Part shown: positions 53,912-62,867 of the stretch, piece by piece
How the letters are laid out: every line of letters starts with the position of its first letter
Position numbering within the stretch: position 1 is the stretch's first letter
Source: PALSA-1296 sp038210275
GTDB taxonomy: Bacteria > Bacteroidota > Ignavibacteria > Palsa-1295
Assembly (NCBI GenBank): GCA_038210275.1
Contig: JBBQWV010000004.1
Span: 1-64,000 of the forward strand
DNA: 64,000 nucleotides
Direction of reading: 5' to 3'
The notes under the pieces: generated by a model
Seen by the model: only the letters and a program-made list of their open reading frames with translations
Databases searched by the model: none
What the model was told of the DNA's origin: nothing
Position numbers and translations under genes: made by a program

Positions 53912-56692
53912 ATGAAATTCACTATCTTTATATATGTCCTTCTAATTGCTGTGAGCGGGAATGCGCAGCCGGGAAGTTTGGATAAAAATTTCAACCATTT
54001 TTCGTGGATTATTACCGATTTTGGGTACTGGGATAAAATAAATTCCATTACACAGCAAGCAGATGGTAAAATTCTTGCCGTAGGTTCTTCGATCGTTGAT
54101 ATTTATGATTTAACTCGAGGTTCAAAAATTTCAGTTGCACGTTATGAGATAGATGGAACGCTTGACTCTTCATTTGGTAAGAATGGAAAGCTTTTTCTTA
54201 ATTTCAACAACCAAGTTGAATTTGGAACACAAATTCTTGTCAAGCCTGACGGTCAAATAATTATTGGAGGCACGGAAATCAATTATCAAGATGGTGGATC
54301 ATATGATTTCATAATGATAAGACTGAGTGAAGATGGCTCCATAGATTCGTCTTTTGGTAAAGATGGAAGAGCCGTGAAATTTTTCAGATCGCTCTACGTC
54401 AATGCTGGGTATTTCCTAACTCTCCAACATGATGGCAAGATTCTTGTAGGCGGTACTACATATCAAGATGTCACAGGTTATGATTTTATTGTTGCTCGTT
54501 ATAATACAGATGGCAGTCCTGATCTTTCGTTCAAATCTAAAGGCTATGTAACGATGGATTTTGATGTCAATCAAGCTGATGCTCTAAGTTGTATTGCAAT
54601 CCAAGATGATGGGAAAATAATCGTTGCAGGCAATACGAGTGGCGGGACATTCTCGTATGTTATTGCGCGCTTAAATGCTGATGGCAGCGTAGATAAAACA
54701 TTTGCTTCCGGACCTGGTGAACCTGGTTATGGATTTACTTCAAAAACTATTTTAGGGATACATATTTTATCGAGTGGGAAAATTGTCGCTCTGGGTTGGA
54801 AGGGTGGTTATGTTTCGTCACGTGCTTATGAACTACTTCGATATAATTCTAACGGAACTCCGGACTCATCTTTTGGATCAGGGGGACTAATATACAACTA
54901 TGTTGCTGGAGTAAAAGATACATTAAGGTCTCTTCTTGTGTCTTCTGATGATAAAATCATTCTTGCAGGTTTTTCATCATTCCGCGGAACTGCCGATTTT
55001 ATCCTCAGGCAATTTACCGCTGATGGAAAACCGGACAGTACATTCGGTACGAATGGAAGTAGTTTTAGTGACTATGCAGTTTCATACGATCAGGCAAATG
55101 CTGCTTTTCTACAGGCTGATGGAAAGATACTTCTTGGTGGATCAACTTTGGGTACGTCGAACAATAATTTTGCCCTTATTCGTTATGATCCTAGTGGAAA
55201 AATTGACGTATCATTTGGCAATCCCGCAAAAATAACAACTACTACCTCCCCCGCCAACGACGAAGCTAATACCGTTACGGTTTCATCGGATGACCATATC
55301 TTTTTAGGCGGACATACTGAGATATTGAGTAATGATCTGGATCTTGTCCTAATAACTTATGACAAGGATGGGAACATCTATCCAAAAATTTCTGCGCAGG
55401 GTAAACTTTCGTTTACGGATAATATGAGATATATTCAACTCAATGCGGTTATTGTTCACTCCGATAGCGATATGCTTTATGCAGGTCATTTTTATGATCC
55501 GGTCAAAACCGATGTAGAGTTCGTCTTACAGCATTACTCTACTGCAACAGGCTTTGGCATTATTACCACCTTTACAACCGATTTCGGCGGCGGAGCAAAC
55601 TACTGTCAATCGCTTCTCGAACTCAGTGATGGGAAATTGCTCGCCTCAGGCTACGTATTTACAGGACGCAATTACGACTTTGCTCTCTGTCGATATGAAA
55701 AAGATGGCAGTCTCGATTCATCCTTCGGCATCAACAGCAAAGTCACCACCGATATTTCCGTCAATCAGGATTATGCCTATTCCTCAGCTCTGCAAAAGGA
55801 TGGTAAAATAATTTTAGCTGGAACATCACTCAATGATAAGCAATGGCAAATCGCGCTGGTGCGATATAATTCGGATGGCAGTCTTGACAATTCGTTCGGC
55901 AACTCAGGTATCGTACTGACCACCTTACATGATAGCGATGACGAAGCTCATGGAATAGCTTTGCAGAATGATGGGAAGATCGTCGTCGCAGGATATACGT
56001 TCAACGGAAAGAATTATGATGTTGCGCTTGCCAGATATAATATAAATGGAGATCTGGATTCGACATTTGGGAATTTCGGCAAAGTAGAAACAGGGCTTGC
56101 TGCCGGTGATATAAAAGCAAATGGCATGGTGATTGAACCTGATGGAAAGATCATCGTTGCCGGATATGCTTTTAACGGAAAAGATGATGATTTTGCCGTA
56201 CTCTGCTATAACTCGAATGGAAGCCTTGATAAAAATTTTGGTAAGGGAGGCATCACAATAACTGATTTCGGTTTCGGTGATGACCACGGAAATGCAGTAG
56301 CCTTTCAATCCGATGGAGCGATCGTTGTTGCGGGATATGCCTACAATGGCACTGATAAAGATTACGCCGTTGCGAGGTATTTACCCGACTTAAATCTCGG
56401 CGTGATTGATCATCCTTCATCGAACCAAGCCGCTGCAATCATTTATCCAAATCCGGTACATAGCGCCGCAAGGGTTGCTTACGAATTATCAAAACCGGAA
56501 TCGGTAACGATGAAGCTTTATGATGTCACCGGAAAAGAAGTCGCGATATTCCTCAATCATCAGATCCGCGAAGCAGGAAAAAATTCGGAGCAGATCGTGA
56601 TGCCGAATAATTTACCGGTTGGAAGTTATTATTTATCCGTCGAAACAGAGCAAGGGAAAATGAGCGTGAAGATTATGAAATCTGAACCTTGA
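53912..56692 (+). CDS. Secreted delta-60 repeat protein C with T9SS domain
   Basis: This 926-residue protein has a signal peptide (KFTIFIYVLLIAVSGNAQ). About fifteen canonical delta-60 repeats of roughly 55 residues follow, each like 'qqaDGKIlvaGs....ydfavaRYn.DGslDsSFG.nGkv', so almost the whole protein is one repeat array. The C-terminus (AIIYPNPVHSAARVAYELSK to KIMKSEP) is a T9SS domain. ATG at 53912 was chosen because the signal peptide begins there. It is more canonical than proteins A and B in this window. Function unknown. Confidence 0.88.
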   Translation: MKFTIFIYVLLIAVSGNAQPGSLDKNFNHFSWIITDFGYWDKINSITQQADGKILAVGSSIVDIYDLTRGSKISVARYEIDGTLDSSFGKNGKLFLNFNNQVEFGTQILVKPDGQIIIGGTEINYQDGGSYDFIMIRLSEDGSIDSSFGKDGRAVKFFRSLYVNAGYFLTLQHDGKILVGGTTYQDVTGYDFIVARYNTDGSPDLSFKSKGYVTMDFDVNQADALSCIAIQDDGKIIVAGNTSGGTFSYVIARLNADGSVDKTFASGPGEPGYGFTSKTILGIHILSSGKIVALGWKGGYVSSRAYELLRYNSNGTPDSSFGSGGLIYNYVAGVKDTLRSLLVSSDDKIILAGFSSFRGTADFILRQFTADGKPDSTFGTNGSSFSDYAVSYDQANAAFLQADGKILLGGSTLGTSNNNFALIRYDPSGKIDVSFGNPAKITTTTSPANDEANTVTVSSDDHIFLGGHTEILSNDLDLVLITYDKDGNIYPKISAQGKLSFTDNMRYIQLNAVIVHSDSDMLYAGHFYDPVKTDVEFVLQHYSTATGFGIITTFTTDFGGGANYCQSLLELSDGKLLASGYVFTGRNYDFALCRYEKDGSLDSSFGINSKVTTDISVNQDYAYSSALQKDGKIILAGTSLNDKQWQIALVRYNSDGSLDNSFGNSGIVLTTLHDSDDEAHGIALQNDGKIVVAGYTFNGKNYDVALARYNINGDLDSTFGNFGKVETGLAAGDIKANGMVIEPDGKIIVAGYAFNGKDDDFAVLCYNSNGSLDKNFGKGGITITDFGFGDDHGNAVAFQSDGAIVVAGYAYNGTDKDYAVARYLPDLNLGVIDHPSSNQAAAIIYPNPVHSAARVAYELSKPESVTMKLYDVTGKEVAIFLNHQIREAGKNSEQIVMPNNLPVGSYYLSVETEQGKMSVKIMKSEP

Positions 56693-56708
56693 TTTTTGGA
56701 ATAAAAAA

Positions 56709-56727
56709 GGGCACACACGGTGTGCCC
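56709..56727 (-). terminator. Intrinsic terminator for the TlpA-like gene
   Basis: GGGCACAC and GTGTGCCC form an 8-bp stem with a 3-base loop. The plus-strand A-run on its left becomes a U tract for minus-strand transcripts, 80 bp past the TlpA-like stop. It may also act for the convergent delta-60 gene. Confidence 0.75.
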
Positions 56728-56805
56728 CTACGAACTTCAATTATACATTTCCCCACTCAGTCCTCAGCACTCATTGCTCAGCACTAACTTCCTGCTAATT
56801 CCGAT

Positions 56806-58455
56806 TCAGTTAGCCTCTCCTAAGAATTTCGCAAGAGTTTTTTCGAGGTCTTCGCCGCGAAGTTGTTCTTGCATTGCAACGACTTTTCCGTCAGGTCCGA
56901 CGAGGACGGGTTTCGGAATACCTGCCACTTCGAATTTCTTTGCAAGCTCGGCTTCGAATACTCCTGGAATAAAGGCATGGAGCCAGGGCATTTTCCATTT
57001 CTTTGCGCGGAAAGGCGCGATCTGTGCTTCGGCTGCATCCATCGAAAGCGAGACGATCTCGAATCCTTTTCTGCCTTTGAAACGCTCGTAGGCTTTATGG
57101 ATCGCAGGCATTTCTCTGACGCAAGGTCCGCACCACGTAGCCCAAAAATCTATCATATAATATTTTCCGAGCATGGATTTATCGCTGATCTTCCCGGAGC
57201 CATCTAAGAGCGCAACTTCAAATGACGGAATTGCTTTGCCAACCATGACAACTGCATCGGGATTACTATTTGCCATCTGCCATTTAATTTCGGCAACATC
57301 ATTATAATCTTTTTTGAGCATTGCATAAAGTCTTTTCCATTCTTTATCGTCTTTCGCTGCAACAGCTTTATCCATATCGTCGGCGAATGCAACAGCACGA
57401 ACGGACTTTTCGGGATTAGACTCTAAACCTTTTTTATAGGATGCTGCCAAATCTTTATCAACTGTTTGCAGCAATCCCATAAGATCGTTGGGAGCCATAG
57501 ACCACAATGATGATGAAGGCGGCACAGCATTGAGAATCATCGCTGCATCTGCGGCACTCATCGGAAACGTAGGATTATTCTCCTTCGCAAGTGTGACAGC
57601 AGCGAACTGCGCAAATCTTGTATCGCCATCTTTCACTGCTTGTTCATAAACGTGTTTGATATTATCCATACCAGCTTGGTATTTTTCGGATGACATCGTT
57701 GCAGTTCCGCCACCGGCAGGGCGAACCATCGCCGCCGCATTAGCTTTCTCCACAGCATCTGTTAATTCATACACCTTCTTGATGAACGGATTATTTAAGA
57801 TTTCTACTTTCGGAAGGTTGCTGTTCTCGGTAAGATTTATTTTTGAAGGATCGTAGGTGATCGTTACTTTCTCGCCCTTCTTCGTTCTGAGCACTGAGCG
57901 GTAATCGCCACCGCCATCGTAAGAAAAATAATCCGCTTGCGTGCCGTTGACGCTATGCCCACCGTCCACAACTCCCATCACCTGGTAGCTTAGTGTATCG
58001 CCTGTTGCAATTCGTTCATAAGTATAAATTGTTTTTCCATCAGCCGTTTGCTTCAGAGTCATTGACTCGGTGCTTGCAAAAGCAAATTTATTCCAATCGC
58101 CAAGGACAGTGATCTTCTCAATATCTTTTGTATACGGATTCGGATCAAGCTGAATATTCAACTTCACATTTTTATCTTTCTCATCGAGGATAAGCGGAAT
58201 GGTCGCTTCTTGATGACTGGCGGCGCTAATGCGAAGAGTGTAAATTCCTGCTTTCGGAATTTTTATTTCGAAGGATCCGTCTTTCGCGCACTGATATGAT
58301 TTGCTGTTTTTCATATCCGCCGCACTTTTGCTGATATGCGCATGGGCGAGAATTGGTGCCTTGCCGTTGCCGTCAGTAACTCTTCCCTCGATCACGATCT
58401 GCGAGAAAAGTGGCGCAGCAAAAAGTAAAATGATAAAACTTAGGAGATGTTTCAT
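56806..58455 (-). CDS. TlpA-like thioredoxin with N-terminal carboxypeptidase-regulatory-like domain
   Basis: This 549-residue exported protein has a signal peptide (KHLLSFIILLFAAPLFS). A transthyretin-like domain (VIEGRVTDGNGKAPILAHAH, about 20-100) is followed by a beta-sandwich and helical region, and a C-terminal TlpA/AhpC-TSA thioredoxin fold (about 400-549). The redox motif is WCGPC with C442 and C445. It probably maintains reduced cysteines or cytochrome maturation in the periplasm. ATG at 58455 was chosen; the 26-residue upstream extension lacks signal character and would run through the promoter-like TATTTTTG box. Confidence 0.9.
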   Translation of the reverse strand: MKHLLSFIILLFAAPLFSQIVIEGRVTDGNGKAPILAHAHISKSAADMKNSKSYQCAKDGSFEIKIPKAGIYTLRISAASHQEATIPLILDEKDKNVKLNIQLDPNPYTKDIEKITVLGDWNKFAFASTESMTLKQTADGKTIYTYERIATGDTLSYQVMGVVDGGHSVNGTQADYFSYDGGGDYRSVLRTKKGEKVTITYDPSKINLTENSNLPKVEILNNPFIKKVYELTDAVEKANAAAMVRPAGGGTATMSSEKYQAGMDNIKHVYEQAVKDGDTRFAQFAAVTLAKENNPTFPMSAADAAMILNAVPPSSSLWSMAPNDLMGLLQTVDKDLAASYKKGLESNPEKSVRAVAFADDMDKAVAAKDDKEWKRLYAMLKKDYNDVAEIKWQMANSNPDAVVMVGKAIPSFEVALLDGSGKISDKSMLGKYYMIDFWATWCGPCVREMPAIHKAYERFKGRKGFEIVSLSMDAAEAQIAPFRAKKWKMPWLHAFIPGVFEAELAKKFEVAGIPKPVLVGPDGKVVAMQEQLRGEDLEKTLAKFLGEAN

Positions 58456-58481
58456 AATATATTCTGTTGAAGTTTGAAATG

Positions 58482-58489
58482 CAAAAATA
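58482..58489 (-). promoter_or_regulatory. Candidate -7 element of the TlpA-like gene
   Basis: Minus-strand TATTTTTG matches TAnnTTTG and lies 27 bases before the chosen ATG at 58455, supporting that start. Confidence 0.45.
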
Positions 58490-58533
58490 CTACCGTTTTT
58501 CAAACGAAAAAAGCAGAGGATCAGTCCCCTCAA

Positions 58534-59043
58534 TTAATCCAGAAGCGTTTCACTGAAACCTGCTCTTACCAGAGCATGGCGGATGCCTGTCAAAACCTTT
58601 TCAGTTTCGAGGCGAGTTGCAACCGGAACATCTTTTGCCGACTTCAATTGCTCAAGCAATGCGTCTTCCTCAGCTCCGGCAAGTGTTCTGCATTCTTCAT
58701 AAACGCCGTTAGGTCCTTCTTCAAGGGGATTGTGTTTTGCAAGCACAGTTCGCAGAGCATGTGCGATTTGTGGTGTAGGTGCGGGTACTAATAACGAGGC
58801 AATGGCTCCGTGATCGAGGCGCAGTTTTGCCGCTTGCGGAAGCGGTTCGCCACCGCGCAATTTCTGCGCCATCGGAAGCAGGATTTTTTCTTCCAATCCG
58901 ATATGCTTCAGGAGACCTTGGCGAAATGCGGCGTAGCTTTCAAGATCGATATGTTCGGGATCGGCAAACGTTTTATCAAGAAGCTGATCTAACCTTTTGT
59001 GATCTGCTTCCATGAATTCTGTGATAGTTTTATAATCTTCCAT
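58534..59043 (-). CDS. Hemerythrin domain-containing protein
   Basis: This 169-residue four-helix protein has the di-iron ligand pattern of bacterial hemerythrins: H15 in EADHKRLD, H47 and E51 in LLKHIGLEEK, H78 in RLDHGAI, and H103/E107 in LAKHNPLEEG. It probably binds O2 or NO, or stores iron. ATG at 59043. It is divergent from the Crp/Fnr regulator gene, and a perfect palindrome lies between them, so it is likely part of that regulon. Members of this group accompany NO-stress genes such as ric. Confidence 0.9.
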   Translation of the reverse strand: MEDYKTITEFMEADHKRLDQLLDKTFADPEHIDLESYAAFRQGLLKHIGLEEKILLPMAQKLRGGEPLPQAAKLRLDHGAIASLLVPAPTPQIAHALRTVLAKHNPLEEGPNGVYEECRTLAGAEEDALLEQLKSAKDVPVATRLETEKVLTGIRHALVRAGFSETLLD

Positions 59044-59140
59044 TATGCACTCAACATCTCCGTAACCGGAATAATCCTTTTGTGGAGCAGAATACGAACT
59101 TTCGTGTTTATATCTTTAATAAGTATTAGAAAAATGGCAG

Positions 59141-59162
59141 TCCTATGACCTATGTCATAGGA
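59141..59162. promoter_or_regulatory. Palindromic operator between hemerythrin and Crp/Fnr genes
   Basis: TCCTATGAC and GTCATAGGA form a perfect 9-bp inverted repeat with a 4-base centre (CTAT). The 22-bp size and dyad fit a Crp/Fnr-family dimer. It ends 19 bases before the regulator's -7 box, which suggests autoregulation. Not the classic TTGAT-N4-ATCAA Fnr site. Confidence 0.7.
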
Positions 59163-59181
59163 CTTATGCAGCCGAATTAGG

Positions 59182-59189
59182 TAACTTTG
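59182..59189 (+). promoter_or_regulatory. Candidate -7 element of the Crp/Fnr regulator gene
   Basis: TAACTTTG matches TAnnTTTG exactly and lies 16 bases before the ATG at 59206, directly downstream of the palindrome. Confidence 0.55.
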
Positions 59190-59205
59190 TAATCAATAGT
59201 AGATC

Positions 59206-59841
59206 ATGGATAATCTATTCAGCGATGAGCTTCTTACGCAATATGGCGCGAAGCTAATGGCTCTTGATAAAGGAGAAATGCTTTTCGGGCAGGATGAACC
59301 TGCCACACATTTTTTCATCGTCAAAAGCGGCAGAATGAAGATGGCTCATTTTAGTGAGCAGGGGCGCGAATTCATTCAGGGGTATTTTTCAAACGGACAA
59401 AGTTTTGGAGAACCACCATTTTTCGCAAAGTTGAGATACCCCGCATCGGCTCTGGCTACTGAGCAAAGCGAAGTCTGGAAAATTTCTTATGATCGCTTTA
59501 TTGATCTGCTCCGTGAGCACTTTGATATTCATCTCGGATTACTCCAGACGCTGAGCGAACGGCTGATCTATAAATCAATGATGCTCAGCGAAGTAGCAGT
59601 AGAAGAAGCAGCGCACCGGTTGAAAGCGCTGATGTATTTTCTGAAAAAAGATCGGGGCATAAGACCGGAAAAAGAATTCGTCGTTCCGTTTACGCGTCAA
59701 CAGCTTGCCGATATGACGGGCTTGCGAGTGGAAACGGTGATCAGGACGATCAAAGTAATGGAGCAACAAGGCATCGTAGAGATCATTGAAGGAAAGATCT
59801 TCTTGCTGTCAAAGAAACAAAAAATCGAACAAAGAGAATGA
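59206..59841 (+). CDS. Crp/Fnr-family transcription regulator
   Basis: This 211-residue regulator has an N-terminal cNMP-binding-like beta-roll (about 10-125; FGQDEPATHFFIVKSGRMKM, GQSFGEPPFFAKL), a dimerisation helix and a C-terminal HTH (FTRQQLADMTGLRVETVIRT). No cysteines that could hold an Fnr-type Fe-S cluster are visible, so it is not a classical Fnr; a haem- or ligand-sensing (DNR/NnrR-like) role fits the neighbouring NO-related genes. It overlaps the next gene by 4 bp (ATGA). Confidence 0.9.
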   Translation: MDNLFSDELLTQYGAKLMALDKGEMLFGQDEPATHFFIVKSGRMKMAHFSEQGREFIQGYFSNGQSFGEPPFFAKLRYPASALATEQSEVWKISYDRFIDLLREHFDIHLGLLQTLSERLIYKSMMLSEVAVEEAAHRLKALMYFLKKDRGIRPEKEFVVPFTRQQLADMTGLRVETVIRTIKVMEQQGIVEIIEGKIFLLSKKQKIEQRE

Positions 59842-60995
59842 TGAAGCACATAGTTACTGTTACTGCCTCCATAATACTTATGGCAAGCCTTAGTGTCCGC
59901 CTTAGCAATGCACAAACAGATTCCTCTTTTAAGCCATCGGGAAAATTTAGCTCTCAAGTTTTTGGTGATTATTCTTACAAGATACTCGCAGACTCGCTCA
60001 ACCGCGGAGTCGGACAGTATTCCGGAGTACCCAAAACCTTTTCTAACTTTCAGCTCCGACGTTTTTATCTCGGCTACAATTATAATATTTCACAGACTTT
60101 TACTGCGGAGCTCCTCCTTGCTTATGAAGATGGTGGTGGTGCATCAGCAACCGTCGATCTGGCAAATGAGCGCACGTTTTACCTAAAACTTGCGAACATC
60201 CGTTGGAAGAATATCTTCGCCGGAAGCGATCTCATCTTTGGTGCACAGTTGACGCCGGCATTCCCCTCGCTTTCAGAACAAGTATGGGGATACCGCTCGA
60301 TTGAAAAAACAATACTGGATAAGAATAAGATAGCAAGTGCCACCGACCTTGGTCTGGGACTTCAAGGCTCATTCGACGATGCGAAGAACTTTGGCTATGA
60401 CCTATTGTACGCAAACGGTTCGGCGCAGAAGTTAGAAACCGATAAATTCAAAAAACTATATGCCGATCTTTGGGCAAAGTTCTTCGAAAAGAAACTTATC
60501 CTCAATCTCTATGGCGACCTCAACCGCACCTCAGATGCTCCTGCAAAGGATATCCTGACTATGAAGTTCTTCATTGCATATCAAACGAAGCCACTCACTT
60601 TTGGTATAGAGGGATTTATGCAGACTCAGACTCATAATGTAGTTGATAGTAATTTCTCGAGCGGCTTACACGATACTGCCAGTATCACGCCGTTTGGCGT
60701 TTCAGTCTTTATAAGAGGCGAGATAATCGAGAACACGCTTAATTTTTTCGCTCGTTACGATATGTTCAATCCTGATAATAGCTACGTGAGTTCAGGAGTA
60801 CAATATCCGAAAGGTTACAACACATCGAACGAGAATTTTATCGTTGCAGGTATTGACTGGACGCCATACAATAATATCCATATCATGCCAAATCTATGGT
60901 ATACCGGCTATTCTAACAAAGCAAACGGTGCTATTGAGAAACTCAAATCGGACAATGATATTGTGTCTCGCGTGACCGTTTATTATAAATTTTAA
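59838..60995 (+). CDS. Outer-membrane porin-like beta-barrel protein
   Basis: This 385-residue protein has a signal peptide (KHIVTVTASIILMASLSVRL to SNAQ). The mature part is made of alternating amphipathic strands (FSNFQLRRFYLGYNYNISQT, TAELLLAYEDGGG, LILNLYGDLNR) and ends in VTVYYKF, with the C-terminal Phe of outer-membrane barrels. Closest in style are phosphate-selective-porin-like proteins. It is translationally coupled (4-bp overlap) to the Crp/Fnr regulator and 22 bp before ric, so it belongs to the same transcript. Substrate unknown; nitrate, nitrite or another anion is a guess from context. Confidence 0.78.
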   Translation: MMKHIVTVTASIILMASLSVRLSNAQTDSSFKPSGKFSSQVFGDYSYKILADSLNRGVGQYSGVPKTFSNFQLRRFYLGYNYNISQTFTAELLLAYEDGGGASATVDLANERTFYLKLANIRWKNIFAGSDLIFGAQLTPAFPSLSEQVWGYRSIEKTILDKNKIASATDLGLGLQGSFDDAKNFGYDLLYANGSAQKLETDKFKKLYADLWAKFFEKKLILNLYGDLNRTSDAPAKDILTMKFFIAYQTKPLTFGIEGFMQTQTHNVVDSNFSSGLHDTASITPFGVSVFIRGEIIENTLNFFARYDMFNPDNSYVSSGVQYPKGYNTSNENFIVAGIDWTPYNNIHIMPNLWYTGYSNKANGAIEKLKSDNDIVSRVTVYYKF

Positions 60996-61017
60996 GACAA
61001 CGTATTATAAAAAAAAT

Positions 61018-61767
61018 ATGCTTACCACTGAGAGATCATTGCGTGACTTCGTTACAGAAAACTTCAACAGCGCTTCGGTTTTCGAAAAATATGGATTGGA
61101 TTTCTGTTGTAAAGGCGGAGTCTCGTTAGAAGAAGCATGTAAAGTAAAAGGTCTCGATAGCGATAAAGTCACTGCCGAACTTTCCGAAGTGACATTTGAG
61201 GAATCATCACAGCGCTATTTCCACTGGGAGCTCCCTTTTTTAATTGACTATATCGTCAACAATCATCATTCGTATGTCAAGAGTCAGATCCCCCTCATTA
61301 ATCTCCACCTCGAAAAAGTAGTTCGTGCTCATGGCGAGAGACATCCGGAAGTAAAAGAAGCGGAGGCGATCTTTTTCAGTAGCGGGCAGGCGCTTACTCG
61401 GCATATGGTGAAGGAAGAATCGGTTTTATTTCCGTTCATCAAACAGCTCGCTCAAGCGCATACTAATGGATGTGTGCCACCAAGCTCGCATTTCGGGAGT
61501 GTTTCGGGACCAATAGCAGTTATGCTCGCTGAACATGAGGATGTCGGAAATGAATTAGCGCACATTCGCGAACTCCTTTGTGATTATAGTCCCCCCGACG
61601 ACGCCTGCACAACAATGCGCCTTCTGTATCAAGAGCTCGACGCTTTCGAACAAGATCTTCATAAGCACGTCTTTTTAGAGAATTCCATTCTCTTCCCCAA
61701 AGCCATCCGAATGGAAAAAGAAAAACCACAATCTGAAGAAAGCTTTAAGATAAGAGCACATAAATAA
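61018..61767 (+). CDS. ric: Iron-sulfur cluster repair protein Ric/ScdA
   Basis: This 249-residue di-iron protein repairs Fe-S clusters damaged by NO or peroxide. The N-terminal ScdA domain has the hallmark GLDFCCKGG (C30, C31). The C-terminal hemerythrin-like domain carries the ligands in LIDYIVNNHHSYVKSQIP, HMVKEESVLFPF, LAEHEDVGNE and KHVFLENSILFPKA. Length is typical (about 220-250). ATG at 61018. It probably lies in one transcript with the regulator and porin genes. Its presence is the strongest evidence that this cluster responds to nitrosative stress. Confidence 0.95.
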   Translation: MLTTERSLRDFVTENFNSASVFEKYGLDFCCKGGVSLEEACKVKGLDSDKVTAELSEVTFEESSQRYFHWELPFLIDYIVNNHHSYVKSQIPLINLHLEKVVRAHGERHPEVKEAEAIFFSSGQALTRHMVKEESVLFPFIKQLAQAHTNGCVPPSSHFGSVSGPIAVMLAEHEDVGNELAHIRELLCDYSPPDDACTTMRLLYQELDAFEQDLHKHVFLENSILFPKAIRMEKEKPQSEESFKIRAHK

Positions 61768-61780
61768 TATCCTGAACATG

Positions 61781-61835
61781 ATGAGTAACGATGTGAAGGC
61801 GAACGCTTCATTGACTCTTTTGCATCGTTGCTCAT
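61781..61835. other. Long stem-loop after ric
   Basis: ATGAGTAACGATG (61781-61793) pairs with CATCGTTGCTCAT (61823-61835) with one G-U pair, enclosing a second helix TGAAG/CTTCA (61794-61810). It starts 13 bp after the ric stop. There is no U tract, so it may stabilise the 3' end or attenuate read-through to the lipoprotein gene. Confidence 0.5.
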
Positions 61836-61912
61836 CGGTTTGGCAATAAATTTACTGGCTTGTTATAAGAATAAAAACATACAACGATAAAAAAAATAAT
61901 AAATACAAAAAA

Positions 61913-62737
61913 ATGAATACGAAAAATACTCTAAAAAGACTCTCCTATTTTATTTCTCTTCTCTTAGTTGTTGCAGTAGTGAGCTGCGGTGGAAAGAAAA
62001 AGGAGGAAGAGAGCAGCGATGAAGTTGATAAAGGTGCTCCTGCTCCTACCGGAGCTGCCGCAACAGTTGATATTGCAAATGGCGCCACAATAATGGGCAC
62101 TGTTAAGCTTGATGGAAAAGCCCCCGATAACAAGCCTATTAAAATGGAAGCCGATCCGGTCTGCAAAGCTGCACACGCAGTCGGAGTGAAGGAAGATCAT
62201 TGGATTGTCGGATCCGGTGGTGAAGTTACCAATGCATTCGTCTATATAAAAGATGGTTTGGGCGGAAAGACCTATGCTCCCCCTTCTTCTGAGATTTCCC
62301 TTGATCAAAAAGGATGTCAATATGAGCCACATGTGTTCGGTGCGATGGTCGGACAGAAGTTAAAGATCACAAACTCTGATCAAACTCTGCATAACATTCA
62401 TGCGCATGGAGAAAAGAATGAGCAGTTCAATGAAGGACAGTCGGCAGGCTCCCCTGCAAGAGAGAAGACTCTCGACAAAGCAGAAGTCATGATTCCGATC
62501 AAGTGTGACATCCACGGCTGGATGAACTGCTACGGGGGAGTTCTTAATCACCCATTCTTTGCTGTTACAGGGAAAGACGGAAAGTTCGAGATCAAGGGCG
62601 TTCCTCCGGGAGAATACACCATCAGCGTATGGCATGAAACATCTTCCGGAGATGCCAAGGGTGTAACGATTGATCAGAAAATTACTGTCGGTGCCAAAGA
62701 TTCAAAGACCATCGATTTTACACTTAAAGCACAGTAG
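61913..62737 (+). CDS. Cupredoxin-like lipoprotein
   Basis: This 274-residue lipoprotein has a lipobox VVSC with C25 as the lipidated residue. After a charged linker, a carboxypeptidase-regulatory-like segment (ATIMGTVKLDGKAPDNKPIK) leads into a plastocyanin-like domain. Candidate copper ligands are H160/H163/H165 in HNIHAH and C198, H201 and M204 in KCDIHGWM. A final domain (GKFEIKGVPPGEYTISVWHE) is transthyretin-like. It probably carries electrons at the outer face of a membrane, possibly to or from the cytochrome encoded next. Resembles 'methylamine utilization'-annotated cupredoxins, though no methylamine genes are present. Confidence 0.85.
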   Translation: MNTKNTLKRLSYFISLLLVVAVVSCGGKKKEEESSDEVDKGAPAPTGAAATVDIANGATIMGTVKLDGKAPDNKPIKMEADPVCKAAHAVGVKEDHWIVGSGGEVTNAFVYIKDGLGGKTYAPPSSEISLDQKGCQYEPHVFGAMVGQKLKITNSDQTLHNIHAHGEKNEQFNEGQSAGSPAREKTLDKAEVMIPIKCDIHGWMNCYGGVLNHPFFAVTGKDGKFEIKGVPPGEYTISVWHETSSGDAKGVTIDQKITVGAKDSKTIDFTLKAQ

Positions 62738-62755
62738 GGTGCATTGGTAGGGGCG

Positions 62756-62810
62756 GGGCTATAGTCCACAAGTGCGTTTCATCGTGAGACATTCACACGG
62801 ACTAAAGCCC
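62756..62810. repeat. Hairpin GGGCTATAGTCC/GGACTAAAGCCC
   Basis: GGGCTATAGTCC (62756-62767) and GGACTAAAGCCC (62799-62810) are inverted with one mismatch and a 31-base loop. It fills the gap between the lipoprotein and cytochrome genes, resembles common dispersed intergenic elements, and has no clear U tract. Confidence 0.55.
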
Positions 62811-62867
62811 ACACCTGCAATAATAGGGTTTAGAACATTCTTTTTTCAATACATTAAAAATTCGGTT

